Origin: an uncultured Bacteroidales bacterium
GTDB lineage: Bacteria; Bacteroidota; Bacteroidia; Bacteroidales; P3
NCBI GenBank assembly: GCA_947177845.1
Contig: CAMWVZ010000021.1
Span: forward strand, 1-11,752
Direction: 5' to 3'
DNA: 11,752 nt
In this document: in pieces, positions 1 through 5,579 of the stretch
How positions within the stretch are numbered: the stretch's first letter is position 1
Layout: each line of letters starts with the position of its first letter
Translations under genes and position numbers: made by a program
Notes under the pieces: model-generated
Database searches by the model: none
What the model saw: the letters and a program-made list of their open reading frames with translations, nothing else
Told to the model about the DNA's origin: nothing

Positions 1-308
1 ATTTCCCCCAAGGCGATGAAGCGCAGCGGCCACACGATGAGCAGGCCCGTCAGCCAGGCCGCAATCCAAGCGATTTGCCGGGAGGGGTCGGCTTCGATAA
101 ACCAAAAGGCGCTCGACAGCAGGGAAACCGCGATGCAGACCCCGGCGGCGGTTTTATTCTTCTCCTGCACGCTTTGCAAGGCAATAAAGAAGCCTATCCA
201 GCTGATAGCCAAACTCACCTGCATCCACAGGGAGGGCGCATCCATTCTCCCGACAGAGAGCAGAACACCGCCGACAACAGCGAAAAGGTAGGTTCTTGTA
301 GCATTCAT
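1..308 (-). CDS. Partial multi-pass membrane protein of unknown function (5' part, truncated by window edge)
   Basis: Reading the minus strand from the ATG at 308-306 gives an open frame of 102 codons with no stop before the window edge, so the C-terminus is missing. The visible protein begins MNATRTYLFAVVGG and is strongly hydrophobic. Likely membrane segments lie at about residues 7-20, 28-47, 54-72 and 79-100, rich in Trp, Ala, Ile and Leu, with short charged loops (QEKNK near 48-52 and EADPSRQ near 72-78). I do not recognise the family and assign no function. A later in-frame Met at residue 22 is an alternative start, but beginning there would lose the first hydrophobic segment. The gene is divergent from nqrA, with 92 bases between the two start codons. 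That the frame is real rests on its openness, its membrane-like composition and its divergent placement; homology was not tested. Confidence 0.6.
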   Translation of the reverse strand, partial: MNATRTYLFAVVGGVLLSVGRMDAPSLWMQVSLAISWIGFFIALQSVQEKNKTAAGVCIAVSLLSSAFWFIEADPSRQIAWIAAWLTGLLIVWPLRFIALGE

Positions 309-328
309 GAACAAGGGCGTGTGGGTGG

Positions 329-336
329 CAAAACTA
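329..336 (-). promoter_or_regulatory. Candidate Bacteroidota -7 box for the divergent membrane-protein gene
   Basis: On the minus strand this reads TAGTTTTG, which fits the Bacteroidota -7 consensus TAnnTTTG, and it ends 20 bases before the ATG at 308. No convincing TTG-type -33 element is seen 19-21 bases upstream, so this is a motif match only. Confidence 0.35.
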
Positions 337-348
337 TGAAAAAATCCG

Positions 349-356
349 TATATTCG
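349..356 (+). promoter_or_regulatory. Weak candidate -7 box for the nqr operon
   Basis: TATATTCG differs from the Bacteroidota -7 consensus TAnnTTTG at one position and lies 44 bases before the nqrA ATG. A second near match, TATATTTT at 393-400, abuts the start codon and is too close to give a normal leader. Neither has a clear -33 element. The operon promoter should lie in the 92-base divergent region, or further upstream inside the opposing gene. Confidence 0.25.
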
Positions 357-400
357 CGCCTTATTTGAAGGCGGGAAATTCCCCGTTGCAACTATATTTT

Positions 401-1756
401 ATGGAAAATCTCATTAAGTTACGCAGGGGGCTCGATATCCGGATAGAAGGCTGTCCGGACAGCTCTTTGAACGCCCCGACGGTAAGTTACCGTAAGTATG
501 CCGTGAAACCGACGGATTTCTACGGCATGCAGCCCAAACTCAAGGTGCAGGCTTCCGACCGCGTTTTGGCCGGCGATGCGCTTTTCTTCGACAAGAACCA
601 CCCGCAGATTACGGTGAGTTCGCCCGTGAGCGGCACGGTGGACGAGATTGTGTACGGCGAGCGCCGCGCCCTTCTCGAAATCCGTATCTCGGCCGATGAA
701 AAGTTGGAATATAAGCAGTTCGGTGCGTTGGCACAGGCCGACTTCACTCCCGAAAAAATCAAGGAGAAGCTTTTGGCCTCGGGTTTGTGGGCGTTTATCC
801 GTCAGCGTCCCTACGATTTGCCCGCCGACTCCGACACCACGCCCCGCGATATTTTCATCTCGGCTTTCGACACCGCGCCTTTCGCGCCCGACATGGATAT
901 GGTGGTGCACGGACAGGAAGAGTTTTTCCAGACGGGCGTCACCGCCCTTTCGCGCCTTACGCAAGGCAAGGTGTATATAGGCGTGCACCGCAGCAAGACC
1001 GCTTCGGCCGCCTTCACCCAATGCCGCGACGCCGTGGTGGTGCCTTTCGACGGCCCGCACCCCTGCGGGAACGTGGGCGTGCAGATTCACCATATCAAGC
1101 CTATCAACAAGGGCGAGCGTGTGTGGTATGTGCATCCGCAGGATGTCATCGTGATGGGGCGTCTGTTCGCCAAGGGCATCTACGATGCCACCAAGATTGT
1201 GGCGTTGGCCGGCGGGCAGGTCATCAAGACCGGCTATCATAAAATCGTATCGGGCCTCAACTTGGATTATCTGCTCCGCGAGAACCTCAAGGAAGGCGAG
1301 TCGCGCGTTATCAGCGGCAACATACTCACAGGCACGCGGGTGGCCGCCAACGGCTATTTAGGAGCTTTCGACTCCCTTATCAGCGTGATTCCCGAAGGCG
1401 ACCGCTACCGTTTCATGGGCTGGCTGACACCGGGGCTCAACACGTTCAGCTATTCGCACACGTTCTGGTCGTGGCTTTTCCGCTCGCGCCAATACCGCAT
1501 GGACACCAACCGGAACGGCGACACGCGGGCGTTTGTGCTCACGGGGCAATATGAGAAGGTGTTGCCTATGGACATCTATCCCATGCAGTTGCTCAAGGCT
1601 TGTCTGGCCAAGGACATCGAGAAAATGGAGGCGTTGGGCATCTATGAAGTGTCGCCCGAAGATTTTGCGTTGTGCGAATATATCGACGCTTCCAAGATTG
1701 AAATTCAGGAGATTATTAGGCAAGGGCTGGAGTTGGTGCGCAAGGAGGTGGGCTGA
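401..1756 (+). CDS. nqrA: Na+-translocating NADH:quinone reductase subunit A
   Basis: NqrA is the cytoplasmic-side subunit of the Nqr complex, without covalent flavin of its own, that sits against the membrane subunits. The protein is 451 residues, close to the usual 445-450. The N-terminus MENLIKLRRGLDIRIEG matches the family opening (IKIKKGLD-type). Residues about 55-100 form a biotinyl/lipoyl-like fold region (AGDALFFDKNHPQITVSSPVSG). Other family-like stretches are GVHRSKT (194-200), PHPCGNVGVQIHHI (219-232) and the C-terminal DIYPMQLLKA (391-400). The frame could open at a TTG at 365, but that adds 12 residues with no family counterpart, so the ATG at 401 is preferred. No Shine-Dalgarno sequence is seen; the leader is AT-rich. 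It is the first gene of the nqrABCDE(F) series, 59 bases before nqrB. Confidence 0.97.
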   Translation: MENLIKLRRGLDIRIEGCPDSSLNAPTVSYRKYAVKPTDFYGMQPKLKVQASDRVLAGDALFFDKNHPQITVSSPVSGTVDEIVYGERRALLEIRISADEKLEYKQFGALAQADFTPEKIKEKLLASGLWAFIRQRPYDLPADSDTTPRDIFISAFDTAPFAPDMDMVVHGQEEFFQTGVTALSRLTQGKVYIGVHRSKTASAAFTQCRDAVVVPFDGPHPCGNVGVQIHHIKPINKGERVWYVHPQDVIVMGRLFAKGIYDATKIVALAGGQVIKTGYHKIVSGLNLDYLLRENLKEGESRVISGNILTGTRVAANGYLGAFDSLISVIPEGDRYRFMGWLTPGLNTFSYSHTFWSWLFRSRQYRMDTNRNGDTRAFVLTGQYEKVLPMDIYPMQLLKACLAKDIEKMEALGIYEVSPEDFALCEYIDASKIEIQEIIRQGLELVRKEVG

Positions 1757-1815
1757 GGCCTGCCCGTGTCGCAAGGGAGTTCGGGTTTTTATAAAGCAAA
1801 GAACAAAAAGAAGAT

Positions 1816-2943
1816 ATGTTGAGAAATTTTATAGATAAGATAAAGCCAAACTTTGAGAAAGGCGGCAAGTGGGGATTCCTGCATTCCACTTTCGAGGCTT
1901 TCGAGACCTTTTTGTTTGTCCCCAACGAAGTGACCCGCAAGGGCAGCCATGTGCGCGACGCCATGGATATGAAGCGCACCATGATTGTGGTGGTGCTGGC
2001 TTTGATACCCTGTCTGCTGTTCGGCACCTACAATGTGGGGCGTATGCATTTCGGGGCGCTGGGCGAGGCCGCCGGGTTCTGGCGGATGTTCGGTTTCGGA
2101 GCGCTGAAAGTGCTGCCTATGTTGGTGGTGAGTTATGTGGTGGGCTTGGGCATTGAATTCATCTTCGCGCAGGTGCGCGGGCATCAGGTAAACGAGGGCT
2201 TTTTGGTGTCGGGACTTCTGATTCCGATGATCTGTCCGCCCGACGTGCCTCTGTGGATGCTGGCCGTGGCTACGGCTTTCGCCGTGCTGATAGGCAAGGA
2301 GGTGTTCGGCGGCACGGGCATGAACATTTGGAATCCGGCGCTTTTGGCGCGCGCCTTCCTCTTTTTCGCCTATCCGTCGCAGATGAGCGGCGACAGCGTG
2401 TGGGTGGCCGATGCGGTGTCGGGTCCCACGGCGCTTTCGATGTTCGCTTCGGGCAATATGGAGGCCGTTCCGTCGATAGGCGATTTGTTCTGGGGCTTCG
2501 TTCCCGGCTCGGTGGGCGAGACCTCGGCTTTCTGCATCCTCTTGGGGGCCTTTATCCTGCTTTGGACGGGCATAGGCAGTTTCCGCATCATGTTCAGTGT
2601 GTTGGTGGGCGGTATACTGATGATTTGGACGGCCCGTCTTACCGGAGCCACCGACGCGACGGTTGGCCAACACCTGCTTTCGGGCGGTTTCCTGTTCGGT
2701 ATGGTGTTCATGGCCACCGACCCCGTCACCTCGGCGCAGACCCGTTGCGGCAAACTGATTTACGGTTTCCTGCTGGGGGTTATGGCTATGTTGATACGTA
2801 TCTGCAACCCCGCCTATCCCGAAGGGATGATGTTGGCGATATTGCTGATGAACACTTTCGCACCGCTCATCGACTACGGGGTGGTGAACCAAAATATCCG
2901 TCGCCGCAGGAAGCGTCAGCTGAAAGCGGAGGCTTGCCGATAA
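1816..2943 (+). CDS. nqrB: Na+-translocating NADH:quinone reductase subunit B (membrane, covalent FMN and riboflavin)
   Basis: NqrB is the large multi-pass membrane subunit that carries a Thr-linked FMN, binds riboflavin in family members, and is central to Na+ transfer and quinone reduction. This copy is 375 residues. The N-terminal soluble part contains KIKPNFEKGGKWG (8-20) and ETFLFVPNEVTRKGSHVRDAMDMKR, typical of the family. Hydrophobic segments follow at about 55-75, 98-118, 128-160, 238-250, 257-272, 290-302 and 313-350. The flavin site is DAVSGPTAL (199-207), with Thr205 as the expected phosphoester-linked residue. The residue before it is Pro rather than the Ala of the usual SGAT signature. 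VNEGFLVSGLLIP (125-137) and GGTGMNIWNPALLARAF are conserved core segments. It starts at ATG 1816 after an A-rich leader and ends 35 bases before nqrC. ApbE, which would attach the FMN, is not encoded in the window. Confidence 0.97.
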   Translation: MLRNFIDKIKPNFEKGGKWGFLHSTFEAFETFLFVPNEVTRKGSHVRDAMDMKRTMIVVVLALIPCLLFGTYNVGRMHFGALGEAAGFWRMFGFGALKVLPMLVVSYVVGLGIEFIFAQVRGHQVNEGFLVSGLLIPMICPPDVPLWMLAVATAFAVLIGKEVFGGTGMNIWNPALLARAFLFFAYPSQMSGDSVWVADAVSGPTALSMFASGNMEAVPSIGDLFWGFVPGSVGETSAFCILLGAFILLWTGIGSFRIMFSVLVGGILMIWTARLTGATDATVGQHLLSGGFLFGMVFMATDPVTSAQTRCGKLIYGFLLGVMAMLIRICNPAYPEGMMLAILLMNTFAPLIDYGVVNQNIRRRRKRQLKAEACR

Positions 2944-2978
2944 ACCGTTTTACATAAACTGAAAAATCCCAGCGAAAT

Positions 2979-4079
2979 ATGTTTTCGAATCGATACACTT
3001 TCGTATATACCGGCATCCTCGTGGTGGCTGTGGCCGTGGTATTGGCCTTGGCGGCCACATTGTTGCAGCCTTTGCAGACCCGCAACCAAAAGGTGGCCAA
3101 GATGCAGGAAATTCTTAAGGCTTCGGGTGAAACCGTCGATGCCAAGCAGGCGGAAGACCGCTACAACGCTTTGATAAGCGCCGAATTGCGGGTAGACGAG
3201 CAAGGCGTTGTGAAAGCCGAATATCAGAATCAGAACGGCGAATGGAGGCAGATTGAGGGCGATGCTTCCGTAAAGAGAGCCTTCGATTGCAATATGAAAG
3301 CCGAGCTGGCGAAGGGCGAGGAGGGGCTGTACCCCGTTTTCGTCTGCGCCGACGGTCTGTATATCGTGCCTTTGGAGGGCAAGGGTTTGTGGGGAAGCAT
3401 TTGGGGCTACTTGGCCGTGGAAAGCGACTTCAACACCATTGCCGGCGTAACGTTCGGACATAAGAGCGAAACGCCCGGTTTGGGCGCGGAAATCGCTACC
3501 GACGGCTTTCAGGCCCATTTCAAGGGAAAGAAATTGTTTGAGCCTACGGGCGAATTCGTCTCGATTACCGTGCAGAAAGGCGGCGAAGCCAAGTATGCGG
3601 GCGATGTGAGCCATGCGGTGGACGCGGTTTCGGGCGGCACCATCACCAGCAACGGGGTGACGGCCATGCTCCGCGACTGCCTGCGTCACTATGTGGCTTT
3701 CTTTGAAAAGGGTAGGGGCGAGCTGGGCGTCGACACGCTCATGCAGGATTCCATTGTCGAGGCCGCGCTTCCAGAACCCGAGCCCGAACCGGTTCCCGCG
3801 CCCGTGGTGAAGCCGCGCCCCCGAAAGGTGATTTCCGACTCGGCCTCCCAACCGGCAGCGTCTTCCTCCACGCCCGCCGCCCCCGCACCCGAACCTGCGG
3901 CGCAGGCGGCCCCGCAGGAACCCGCGCCGGCGCCTGCGCCGCAGCCCGAACCCGAAAAGGTGGAACAACCCGAGGTGGCTCCCCAAACCGTGGAAACGCC
4001 GGGCGACGCACAAACCGCAAGCGATTCCGACATGGATTCGAAAAAAGGCAAGAAACAAAAACCGGCAAAAAAGAACTAA
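2979..4079 (+). CDS. nqrC: Na+-translocating NADH:quinone reductase subunit C with long Pro/Ala/Glu-rich C-terminal tail
   Basis: NqrC is anchored by one N-terminal helix and displays an FMN-binding domain on the periplasmic face, relaying electrons from the 2Fe-2S centres to NqrB. Here the helix is at about residues 8-30 (VYTGILVVAVAVVLALAATL). The FMN_bind domain spans roughly 70-250, with the conserved ETPGLGAEI (164-172) and the flavinylation site DAVSGGTITSNGV (215-227), where Thr221 is the expected FMN attachment residue. The domain ends near residue 260. The remaining ~105 residues are a low-complexity tail (PEPEPEPVPAP, APAPEPAAQAAP, PAPAPAPQPEPE) that ends in a Lys-rich run, KKGKKQKPAKKN. 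Family members are usually around 230-270 residues, so 366 is long. The frame is uninterrupted and nqrD follows after 6 bases, so the tail belongs to the gene rather than to a frameshift. No recognised domain is seen in the tail. Confidence 0.95.
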   Translation: MFSNRYTFVYTGILVVAVAVVLALAATLLQPLQTRNQKVAKMQEILKASGETVDAKQAEDRYNALISAELRVDEQGVVKAEYQNQNGEWRQIEGDASVKRAFDCNMKAELAKGEEGLYPVFVCADGLYIVPLEGKGLWGSIWGYLAVESDFNTIAGVTFGHKSETPGLGAEIATDGFQAHFKGKKLFEPTGEFVSITVQKGGEAKYAGDVSHAVDAVSGGTITSNGVTAMLRDCLRHYVAFFEKGRGELGVDTLMQDSIVEAALPEPEPEPVPAPVVKPRPRKVISDSASQPAASSSTPAAPAPEPAAQAAPQEPAPAPAPQPEPEKVEQPEVAPQTVETPGDAQTASDSDMDSKKGKKQKPAKKN

Positions 4080-4085
4080 TACGCT

Positions 4086-4736
4086 ATGAAACTGTCTTCG
4101 TGTATGAAAGAGTGGTTCTCCGCCAAAAATATGAAATTGGTGACGCGGCCTTTCGGCTCCGACAACCCTATCACCGTGCAGGTGCTGGGCATCTGTTCGG
4201 CTTTGGCCGTTACGGTGAAATTGCAACCGGCTATCGTCATGGCCCTCTCGGTTACCGTGGTGACGGCCCTGTCCAATCTCATCATCTCGGCGCTTCGCAA
4301 TACGATTCCCCCGCGCGTGCGCATCATCGTGCAACTCACCGTCATCGCCACCTTGGTGATTTTGGTGGACCAAGTGCTCAAGGCCGTGGCCTATGAGGTG
4401 AGCAAGCAACTTTCCGTGTTCGTGGGCCTTATCATCACCAACTGTATCGTTATGGGGCGTTTGGAAGCCTACGCCATGGCCAACAAACCCTGGCCCTCGT
4501 TTCTCGACGGTCTCGGCAACGGCATCGGCTACGGCATGATTTTGGTCATCGTGGCCTTTGTGCGCGAACTCTTCGGTTCGGGCACGCTGTTCGGCTTCCG
4601 GGTGGTTCCCGAAAGTTTCTATGCGGCGGGCTATTCCAACAACGGTCTGTTCATCCTGCCGCCCATGGCCTTGATTGTGTTGGGCATCATCATTTGGATT
4701 CACCGTTCGCTTCATCGCGATTTAATTGAGAAATAG
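4086..4736 (+). CDS. nqrD: Na+-translocating NADH:quinone reductase subunit D
   Basis: NqrD is a small six-helix membrane subunit that pairs with NqrE in inverted topology; the pair holds an intramembrane 2Fe-2S centre in structurally studied complexes. The protein is 216 residues and contains FGSDNPITVQVLGICSALAVT (about 23-43), LRNTIPPRVRIIVQL (70-84) and FVGLIITNCIVMGRLEA (112-128), all strongly NqrD-like. Cys37 (GICSAL) and Cys120 (ITNCIVMGR) occupy the places of the two cluster-ligating cysteines and have the same 83-residue separation as in Vibrio NqrD. The start at 4086 lies 6 bases after the nqrC stop; a Met seven codons in (4104) is a possible alternative, and Bacteroidales homologues vary in this region. 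It ends 11 bases before nqrE, so co-translation within the operon is likely. Confidence 0.97.
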   Translation: MKLSSCMKEWFSAKNMKLVTRPFGSDNPITVQVLGICSALAVTVKLQPAIVMALSVTVVTALSNLIISALRNTIPPRVRIIVQLTVIATLVILVDQVLKAVAYEVSKQLSVFVGLIITNCIVMGRLEAYAMANKPWPSFLDGLGNGIGYGMILVIVAFVRELFGSGTLFGFRVVPESFYAAGYSNNGLFILPPMALIVLGIIIWIHRSLHRDLIEK

Positions 4737-4740
4737 GAGG
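4735..4740 (+). promoter_or_regulatory. Strong Shine-Dalgarno sequence for nqrE
   Basis: AGGAGG lies 7 bases before the nqrE ATG at 4748 and overlaps the nqrD stop codon (TAG, 4734-4736). Such a clear ribosome binding site is unusual in this window, where the other starts have AT-rich leaders with little anti-SD complementarity, as is common in Bacteroidota. Confidence 0.7.
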
Positions 4741-4747
4741 GTAGAGT

Positions 4748-5365
4748 ATGGAAAATCTGTTCAATCTTTTTGTCCGTTCCATTTTTGTGGACAACATGGT
4801 CTTCGCGTATTTCTTGGGGATGTGCTCCTATCTGGCCATTTCCAAGAATGTCAAGACCTCGTTTGGCTTAGGCGTTGCGGTGGTGTTCGTGATGCTGATT
4901 ACGATGCCTGTCAACTTCCTCATCAACAAATATCTGCTTTCGGCCGGCGCCCTTTCGTGGCTCAGCCCCGCCCTGAGCGGTGTGGATTTGAGTTTCCTCA
5001 CCTTCATCATGTTCATCGCGGTGATTGCGGCTATCGTGCAGTTGGTGGAAATGGTTGTGGAACGCTATTCTCCCGCGCTCTATTCCTCGCTGGGTATCTT
5101 CCTGCCCCTGATTGCGGTGAACTGCGCCATTATGGGCGGTTCGCTGTTCATGCAGGAGCGTGAATATCAGACCTTGGCCGAAACCGTCACCTTCGCGGCC
5201 GGTTCGGGCATAGGCTGGTGCCTCGCCATCGTGGGGATTGCCGCCATTCGCGAGAAACTCACCTATTCGCAAGTGCCCGCGCCCCTCAAGGGATTGGGCA
5301 TCGCGTTTATCGTGACCGGCCTCATGGGGATTTCGTTCATGTGTTTCCTCGGCATGGAGCTGTAG
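4748..5365 (+). CDS. nqrE: Na+-translocating NADH:quinone reductase subunit E
   Basis: NqrE is the inverted-topology partner of NqrD and supplies half of the ligands for the intramembrane iron-sulfur centre on the electron path from NqrF to NqrC. The 205-residue protein opens with MENLFNLFVRSIFVDNMVFA, followed by FLGMCSYLAISKNVKTS. Cys26 is in the cluster-ligand position, and the second ligand is Cys126 in LIAVNCAIMGGSLFM (121-135). Six hydrophobic segments are visible, at about 10-32, 38-60, 80-102, 112-135, 148-167 and 182-200. Further family-typical stretches are VVERYSPALYSSLGIFLPLI and IAAIREKLTYSQVP. It is preceded by an AGGAGG ribosome binding site. In most nqr operons nqrF follows within a few bases; here 214 AT-rich bases intervene. 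Confidence 0.97.
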   Translation: MENLFNLFVRSIFVDNMVFAYFLGMCSYLAISKNVKTSFGLGVAVVFVMLITMPVNFLINKYLLSAGALSWLSPALSGVDLSFLTFIMFIAVIAAIVQLVEMVVERYSPALYSSLGIFLPLIAVNCAIMGGSLFMQEREYQTLAETVTFAAGSGIGWCLAIVGIAAIREKLTYSQVPAPLKGLGIAFIVTGLMGISFMCFLGMEL

Positions 5366-5371
5366 GGGGGA

Positions 5372-5395
5372 TATTTATTATTTACTATTTACTAT
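5372..5395 (-). repeat. Heptamer array 1 (inverted orientation)
   Basis: Read on the minus strand, this segment contains AGTAAAT, AGTAAAT and AATAAAT, a three-unit array of period 7. Its 24 bases match array 3 (5552-5575) as an inverted repeat at 21 of 24 positions. A 15-base part (plus strand 5372-5386) is perfectly complementary to array 2 (5478-5492). Confidence 0.8.
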
Positions 5396-5477
5396 GTTGG
5401 GTTACGTGGACAGAAATGAATGATGTAGAATGATTATTAAGTATATACAGATTAATTTCATTGCGTGTAGTTGTTTA

Positions 5478-5498
5478 GTAAATAATAAATAGTAAATA
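5478..5498 (+). repeat. Heptamer array 2
   Basis: Three tandem heptamers, AGTAAAT, AATAAAT and AGTAAAT, read on the plus strand. The first 15 bases are the exact reverse complement of 5372-5386, so the two could base-pair across about 91 bases in DNA or RNA. Confidence 0.8.
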
Positions 5499-5551
5499 AA
5501 CCGAAAGTTTAGCAACCTGCACACAGGAAAAGGCAACAGGAATAAAAATGG

Positions 5552-5575
5552 ATAGTAAACAGTAAATAGTATATA
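5552..5575 (+). repeat. Heptamer array 3, just upstream of nqrF
   Basis: It contains AGTAAAC, AGTAAAT and AGTATAT in tandem, period 7, ending 4 bases before the nqrF start codon. It matches the reverse complement of array 1 at 21 of 24 positions, so arrays 1 and 3 form imperfect terminal inverted repeats around the spacer. Confidence 0.75.
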
Positions 5576-5579
5576 GAAT

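Larger units (their letters stand above)
5366..5579 (+). other. AT-rich repeat-bearing spacer separating nqrE from nqrF
   Basis: This 214-base gap falls inside an otherwise compact operon. By hand count, 56 of the 210 bases at 5371-5580 are G or C (about 27%), far below the flanking genes. It holds three short arrays of degenerate heptamers (unit AGTAAAT), one inverted relative to the other two. It also has a small 4-bp hairpin (CCTG 5516-5519, CAGG 5524-5527) and a five-codon mini-ORF just before nqrF. No convincing TAnnTTTG promoter box was found on the plus strand, and no gene-sized frame is credible. The outer inverted arrays give it the shape of a small MITE-like or fold-back element, but no clear target-site duplication was found. 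Confidence 0.6.

Noticed and set aside
365..400. An earlier in-frame TTG start for nqrA at 365.
   Set aside because: It would add 12 residues unlike any NqrA N-terminus, whereas the ATG at 401 gives the family opening directly.
1763..1790. Possible terminator between nqrA and nqrB: CCCG and CGGG followed by five T residues.
   Set aside because: The stem is only 4-5 bp with a loop of about 15 bases, too weak for a reliable intrinsic terminator, and it lies within the nqr operon.
2916..4715. A 599-codon open frame on the minus strand opposite nqrC and nqrD.
   Set aside because: It crosses a gene boundary on the other strand and includes long runs of Gly and Arg that mirror the Pro/Ala-rich tail of NqrC. 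No domain is visible, so it is an antisense shadow.
5372..5575. A CRISPR array in the nqrE-nqrF spacer.
   Set aside because: The repeats are degenerate 7-base units in both orientations, without spacers of regular length and without cas genes nearby.
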